NCBI RefSeq assembly: GCF_900101385.1
Contig: NZ_FMZB01000014.1
Span: forward strand, 1-64,000
From: Terribacillus halophilus
Lineage (GTDB): Bacteria > Bacillota > Bacilli > Bacillales > Amphibacillaceae
Direction of reading: 5' to 3'
Length of the DNA stretch: 64,000 nucleotides
Below, piece by piece: positions 59,440 to 64,000 of this stretch. The stretch's first letter is position 1. Every line of letters begins with the position of its first letter. Position numbers and translations under genes: made by a program. Under the pieces are notes generated by a model that searched no databases, was not told where the DNA came from, and worked only from the letters and a program-made list of their open reading frames with translations.

Positions 59440-59464
59440 AAAATATTACCATTTTAAGGAGAGG

Positions 59465-60838
59465 TTAATCCTCTCCCAACACAATTCGGAGTGCTTCACT
59501 TACTGAGTTGACTCCAACAACTTTGATACTCGATGGGACCGTCCAGCCGTCCAGATTCTTCTTCGGTACGATTGCCCGCTTGAAACCGAGCTTGGCCGCT
59601 TCCTGAACGCGCTGCTCTATACGGGATACACGTCTCACTTCCCCTGTCAAACCTACCTCACCGATCAATACATCATCCGGCTTGGTCGGCTTGTCCTTGA
59701 AACTGGATGCAATGCTTGCAGCCACCGCCAGATCGATCGCTGGCTCATCTAAACGCATACCTCCGGCAATCTTGACATATGCATCCTGGTTCTGAAGCAT
59801 AAGTCCGACCCGCTTCTCCAGTACTGCCATCAACAACGGCACCCGGTTATGATCCGTACCAGTAGCCATACGCCGCGGATTTCCGAAGCTAGTCGGTGAG
59901 ATAAGTGCCTGAATTTCAACGAGGACCGGCCGTGTTCCTTCCATCGATGCCACGACTGTCGATCCTGCTGCCCCCTGGGACCTTTCCTCCAGGAAGATTT
60001 CAGATGGATTCAATACTTCCCTCAATCCCTCTTCCTTCATCTCGAAGATACCCATTTCGTTTGTACTTCCAAACCGGTTCTTCACGCTTCGTAAAATTCG
60101 GAATGTATGATGCCGTTCCCCTTCAAAATAAAGTACAGCATCCACCATATGTTCAAGAAGTCTCGGACCGGCAATTGCGCCTTCTTTCGTTACATGACCG
60201 ACGAGGAAAATCGGTATGCCATTCGTTTTGGCAACCCGCATCAGCTCACTGGTACACTCCCTCACCTGCGAAACACTCCCGGGCGCACTCGTGACTTCTT
60301 CTCGGTAAACAGTCTGGATGGAGTCGACAACGACAAACGCCGGTTTCACATCCTCTATATGCCGCGTAATATCCTGCAGATTGGTCTCGGATAATACATA
60401 AAGCTGATCAGCTTTTACACCAAGACGATCGGCCCTCAGTTTCGTCTGTCGTGCAGATTCCTCTCCCGAGATATACAGGACAGGCAATTCCTTTTCTGCC
60501 AGCTGTGCGCTGACCTGCAGCAGCAAGGTCGATTTACCGATACCCGGGTCGCCACCGATAAGTACAAGCGATCCTGCTACGATGCCGCCGCCGAGTACCC
60601 TGTTGAATTCAGGAAGATTCGTCGTTACCCGCGGCTCCTTTTCGGAATGGATGGCTGTAATCGATTGAGGCTTTGCAGCGGTCGTTGTATTTGAATGACG
60701 AAAAGCACCGCTGCCAGCTGGTGAAACCACTTCTTCCGTAAAGGTATTCCAATTATTGCAGCTTGGGCATTTGCCCATCCATTTAGCGGATTCATATCCG
60801 CATTCCTGACAAACATACTTTGTCTTTCTCTTTGCCAA
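59465..60838 (-). CDS. radA: DNA repair protein RadA
   Basis: The 457-residue RadA has an N-terminal zinc finger ([18 protein letters not shown]), a RecA-like core with Walker [11 protein letters not shown] and the KNRFGSTNE motif. A C-terminal Lon-like domain follows. It drives branch migration in recombination. TTG 60838 is the likely start, after GAAGGA; ATG 60862 lacks a ribosome binding site. It follows the clpC terminator. Confidence 0.93.
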   Translation of the reverse strand: MAKRKTKYVCQECGYESAKWMGKCPSCNNWNTFTEEVVSPAGSGAFRHSNTTTAAKPQSITAIHSEKEPRVTTNLPEFNRVLGGGIVAGSLVLIGGDPGIGKSTLLLQVSAQLAEKELPVLYISGEESARQTKLRADRLGVKADQLYVLSETNLQDITRHIEDVKPAFVVVDSIQTVYREEVTSAPGSVSQVRECTSELMRVAKTNGIPIFLVGHVTKEGAIAGPRLLEHMVDAVLYFEGERHHTFRILRSVKNRFGSTNEMGIFEMKEEGLREVLNPSEIFLEERSQGAAGSTVVASMEGTRPVLVEIQALISPTSFGNPRRMATGTDHNRVPLLMAVLEKRVGLMLQNQDAYVKIAGGMRLDEPAIDLAVAASIASSFKDKPTKPDDVLIGEVGLTGEVRRVSRIEQRVQEAAKLGFKRAIVPKKNLDGWTVPSSIKVVGVNSVSEALRIVLGED

Positions 60839-60946
60839 ACCTATCAAATCCTTCTCTATCATTTTATACGATAATTACGGCATAAAAGTTACAGAAATAT
60901 ATCAAATAAAATCATTAATATAGAAATAATTACACAAATATAATAG

Positions 60947-60973
60947 CAAAAAGGGAGGCGTATACACCTCCCT
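60947..60973 (-). terminator. Terminator after clpC
   Basis: AGGGAGG and CCTCCCT pair around a GTATAC-centred loop, followed by TTTTT on the minus strand, six bases past the clpC stop codon. It ends the ctsR-mcsA-mcsB-clpC transcript; radA must use another promoter or read-through. Confidence 0.85.
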
Positions 60974-60978
60974 ATTCA

Positions 60979-63408
60979 TTATTTGCCAGTAACGACATAC
61001 TTACCTTCTTTATCAACATCTATATTCACTTGTTGCCCTTTGCGGATATTCTCGCGCAGGAGTTCCTCTGATAATAGATCTTCGATGTTCTTCTGGATTG
61101 CACGGCGTAATGGACGAGCTCCATATTCCGCATCGAAGCCGTCATTAGCGATCTTCTCAATAACAGCATCCGTCAGCGTGAACTCGATATCCTGCTGTGC
61201 AAGACGTTTTTTTAGCTGGTCTGCCATCAATGTGACGATATCTTTCATGTGTTTCTTCTCCAGCGGATGGAACACAATCGTTTCATCGATTCGGTTCAAG
61301 AACTCCGGACGGAATGCTTTCTTCAGTTCCTCTGTAACTTTCGCCTTCATATCCTTGAAGTTCTGATCTTCACTATCCAATGTGAAACCAAGTGACTTGC
61401 TGCGCTTCAGTTCACTAGCGCCGACATTGGAGGTCATGATCAGAATCGTATTGCGGAAATCGACCAGACGACCTTTCGAATCAGTCAGACGGCCATCTTC
61501 CAACACTTGAAGCAAGATGTTGAAGACCTCTGGGTGTGCTTTTTCCACCTCATCCAGCAAGACAACGGAGTACGGTTTGCGACGAACTTTCTCGGTAAGC
61601 TGACCACCCTCTTCATACCCGACATATCCCGGAGGGGAACCAACAAGACGTGCAGTGGAGTGGCGTTCCATGTATTCGGACATATCGATACGGATCATCG
61701 CATCTTCATCACCGAACATGGAATCAGCCAAAGCTCGCGCTAATTCTGTTTTACCGACACCTGTTGGACCAAGGAAGATGAAGGAACCGATCGGACGTTT
61801 CGGATCCTTGAGACCTGCACGCGCCCGGCGAATCGCTTTGGAGATAGCGACAACCGCTTCCTCTTGGCCGATGACACGGCCATGCAATGTCTGCTCCATA
61901 TTGAGCAAACGTTCCGATTCATCCTTTGTCAGCTTGGCTACCGGCACTCCAGTCCAGATGGAAACGACTGAAGCGATGTCCTCCACAGTGACTTCACTGC
62001 TTTCCTGACCTTGCTTTTCTTTCCATTGATCCTTCGTCTGATCCAGCTGATCACGCAGGCGCTGCTCTGTATCGCGCAAGGAAGCCGCTTTTTCGAATTC
62101 CTGGCTTTGAACGGCGGCGTCTTTCTCTTTGCGTACTTCCTCCAGCTTCTGCTCAAGCTCTTTCAAGTTGGGCGGAGCTGTGTAAGAACGAAGACGTACT
62201 TTGGAAGCTGCTTCATCAATCAAGTCTATCGCTTTATCCGGCAGGAAACGATCTGTGATATAACGATCAGAGAACTCTGCTGCTGCACGAATCGCATCAT
62301 CCGTGATTGTTACACGGTGGTGGGCTTCATATCGATCACGCAGGCCTGTGAGAATCTGAATGGATTCCTCAACTGATGGTTCATCGACTTGGATCGGCTG
62401 GAAGCGGCGTTCCAATGCTGCATCCTTCTCGATGTATTTGCGGTACTCATCCAATGTAGTAGCACCGATGCATTGCAGTTCCCCGCGTGCCAAGGATGGT
62501 TTTAAGATATTGGAAGCATCGATTGCCCCTTCTGCTCCACCTGCACCGATTAGTGTATGCAGTTCATCGATGAAGAGAATGATATTACCTGCTTGGCGGA
62601 TCTCCTCCATCACTTTTTTCAAGCGATCCTCGAATTCCCCGCGATATTTCGTACCTGCCACGACTGTACCCATATCAAGCGTCATGACACGTTTATCCCG
62701 CAAGATCTCCGGAATCTCATTGTTAATGATCTGCTGCGCAAGACCTTCGGCAACTGCCGTTTTACCTACACCTGGCTCCCCGATCAAGACAGGGTTATTC
62801 TTGGTACGGCGACTGAGGACTTGAATGACACGCTCGATTTCTTTTTCACGGCCGATCACCGGGTCAATATTGCCTTCTTTGGCAATCGCCGTAAGATCTC
62901 TTGCCAAAGAATCAAGTGTCGGCGTATTCGCTCTGGCAGACTGACTGCCGCGCTGTTTCCCTGCAGATGACTCATTACTGCCCAGAAGCTGCAATACTTG
63001 CTGACGAGCCTTATTCAAGCTCACTCCAAGATTATTCAGCACACGTGCTGCGACGCCTTCTCCTTCGCGAATCAATCCGAGAAGGATATGCTCAGTACCC
63101 ACGTAGGAATGACCCAGCTTTCTCGCTTCGTCCAAGGAAAGCTCGATCACTTTCTTCGCACGCGGCGTGTAGTAAGGTGTACCAGTGATTTTCTGGCCGC
63201 GCCCGATCAGCTGCTCAACCTCTTCCTGAATACGCTCTGTTTCCAACCCCAGTGTCGTCAGAGCCTTAGCAGCGATTCCTTCACCTTCGCTCACTAGACC
63301 CAATAAAATATGTTCTGTTCCAATATTGTTATGCCCAAGACGCACTGCCTCTTCTTGTGCAAGTGCAAGGACCTTTTGCGCTCTTTCCGTGAAACGTCCA
63401 AACATCAT
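60979..63408 (-). CDS. clpC: ATP-dependent Clp protease ATPase subunit ClpC
   Basis: The 809-residue AAA+ unfoldase works with ClpP and adaptors. Its N-domain keeps the phosphoarginine-pocket residues Glu32 and Glu106. Walker A motifs are GEPGVGKT (210-217) and GPTGVGKT (second AAA domain), with the UVR-type middle segment [16 protein letters not shown] between them and [16 protein letters not shown] in D2. It follows mcsB by 20 bases. Confidence 0.98.
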   Translation of the reverse strand: MMFGRFTERAQKVLALAQEEAVRLGHNNIGTEHILLGLVSEGEGIAAKALTTLGLETERIQEEVEQLIGRGQKITGTPYYTPRAKKVIELSLDEARKLGHSYVGTEHILLGLIREGEGVAARVLNNLGVSLNKARQQVLQLLGSNESSAGKQRGSQSARANTPTLDSLARDLTAIAKEGNIDPVIGREKEIERVIQVLSRRTKNNPVLIGEPGVGKTAVAEGLAQQIINNEIPEILRDKRVMTLDMGTVVAGTKYRGEFEDRLKKVMEEIRQAGNIILFIDELHTLIGAGGAEGAIDASNILKPSLARGELQCIGATTLDEYRKYIEKDAALERRFQPIQVDEPSVEESIQILTGLRDRYEAHHRVTITDDAIRAAAEFSDRYITDRFLPDKAIDLIDEAASKVRLRSYTAPPNLKELEQKLEEVRKEKDAAVQSQEFEKAASLRDTEQRLRDQLDQTKDQWKEKQGQESSEVTVEDIASVVSIWTGVPVAKLTKDESERLLNMEQTLHGRVIGQEEAVVAISKAIRRARAGLKDPKRPIGSFIFLGPTGVGKTELARALADSMFGDEDAMIRIDMSEYMERHSTARLVGSPPGYVGYEEGGQLTEKVRRKPYSVVLLDEVEKAHPEVFNILLQVLEDGRLTDSKGRLVDFRNTILIMTSNVGASELKRSKSLGFTLDSEDQNFKDMKAKVTEELKKAFRPEFLNRIDETIVFHPLEKKHMKDIVTLMADQLKKRLAQQDIEFTLTDAVIEKIANDGFDAEYGARPLRRAIQKNIEDLLSEELLRENIRKGQQVNIDVDKEGKYVVTGK

Positions 63409-63428
63409 AGGAATTCCTCCTCGATCAA

Positions 63429-64000
63429 TCAGTTATTTTCCAAATGCATCCGTTCTCTGATGAGGGATGCACGTAATACATCTCGTTCTCTGCCAGACAG
63501 ACTCCTATTCGCATAATGCTGAAGGAAGCCGGGCTGTATCAATACCATTAATTCATTAAGTATAGATTGAGGCATATCTTCTATATACCCAAGATCAATG
63601 CCTAACCTAACATCGGATAAGCAGGTTGCAGCTTCCTTGGATTCGATGATACGGCTATACCGCAGCGTGCCATAAGAACGGAAAATCCGATCCTCCAGCT
63701 GAATGCTCAGCTCCTCTGTCAATGTCTGACGAGCCTGCCTTTCCTGCTCGACCAGTTGGCTGACCACACTTTCCAGATCCTCGACAATATCCTGTTCGGA
63801 TTTTCCCAGGGTGATCTGGTTAGATATCTGATAGATATTGCCTTGAGCTTCGCTGCCTTCTCCATAAATGCCGCGAACCACAAGCCCAAGCTGGTTGATT
63901 GCCGGTGTCAGCCGGTTCATCTGATGCGTCATGGTCAAAGCAGGCAGATGCATCATGACCGAAGCTCGAAGCCCCGTCCCTACATTCGTCGGACAAGTCG
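63429..64000 (-). CDS. mcsB: Protein arginine kinase McsB, 3' part
   Basis: The visible 190 C-terminal residues of McsB include [14 protein letters not shown] (catalytic Cys and loop), [10 protein letters not shown] and the phosphoarginine-binding C-terminal part ending MHLENN. McsB phosphorylates arginines, marking proteins for ClpC-ClpP and inactivating CtsR. The gene runs off the right edge; its neighbours mcsA and ctsR should lie beyond. Confidence 0.96.
   Translation of the reverse strand, partial: TCPTNVGTGLRASVMMHLPALTMTHQMNRLTPAINQLGLVVRGIYGEGSEAQGNIYQISNQITLGKSEQDIVEDLESVVSQLVEQERQARQTLTEELSIQLEDRIFRSYGTLRYSRIIESKEAATCLSDVRLGIDLGYIEDMPQSILNELMVLIQPGFLQHYANRSLSGRERDVLRASLIRERMHLENN

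Noticed and set aside
60863-60946. Promoter for radA
   Set aside because: The gap is very AT-rich and gives several weak -10 matches but no paired -35 with good spacing, so none is called.

Overview
The window is chromosomal DNA of an endospore-forming member of the Bacillaceae. Gene order follows the Bacillus subtilis region from the ctsR-clpC operon through the ribosomal protein superoperon to an rrn operon, read here on the minus strand. Spore genes (pdaB, gerD, cwlD, sigH), a T-box leader, an L10 leader and Bacillus-type rrn promoters support this. The genus cannot be fixed from the sequence alone; a halotolerant relative such as Terribacillus, Virgibacillus or Oceanobacillus is a guess.

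Layout by coordinate. 1-480: 5' end of a 16S rRNA gene on the minus strand with tandem promoters. 480-2160: a decayed P-type Ca2+-ATPase. 2.3-5.7 kb: pdaB, gerD, salA and cwlD (spore cortex, germination and regulation; kbaA is missing). 5.8-14.1 kb: an accessory segment where B. subtilis has only ybaJ/ybaK, holding Nudix, VOC, CDF transporter, GDPD lipoprotein, DHFR-like and PadR/DUF2812 genes, many small membrane proteins and one broken small gene. 14.2-18.5 kb: rpsI, rplM, truA and the ECF transporter module ecfT-ecfA2-ecfA1. 18.7-33.2 kb: S10-spc-alpha ribosomal protein cluster with secY, adk, infA and rpoA; the map slot is empty. 33.5-38.3 kb: str cluster (tuf, fusA, rpsG, rpsL, L7Ae-like gene). 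38.4-50.6 kb: rpoC, rpoB, ybxB, rplL, rplJ, rplA, rplK, nusG, secE and rpmG. 50.7-64 kb: sigH, rae1, rlmB, mrnC, cysS, cysE (Cys T-box), gltX, ispF, ispD, PIN/TRAM gene yacL, radA, clpC and partial mcsB; disA is missing between radA and yacL.

Most of the window is the core transcription/translation block: ribosomal proteins, all core RNA polymerase subunits, EF-Tu, EF-G, IF-1, NusG, and SecE/SecY. It is punctuated by sigma-A promoters just after stop codons and by leader elements: L13-type hairpin, L10 leader with attenuator, paired GTGGGAGG/CCAC elements before rplK and rplA, and the Cys T-box. The most unusual observations are a perfect palindromic hairpin wedged between the Shine-Dalgarno and start codon of nusG; an intrinsic terminator between secE and nusG; loss of disA, map and kbaA from conserved slots; an Asp-to-Asn change in motif 1 of PdaB; a small gene interrupted by a 9-bp duplication; and inverted repeats bracketing the promoter of the L7Ae-like gene. 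No CRISPR array, prophage, insertion sequence or tRNA gene was seen, and I did not find a clearly new multi-gene system.
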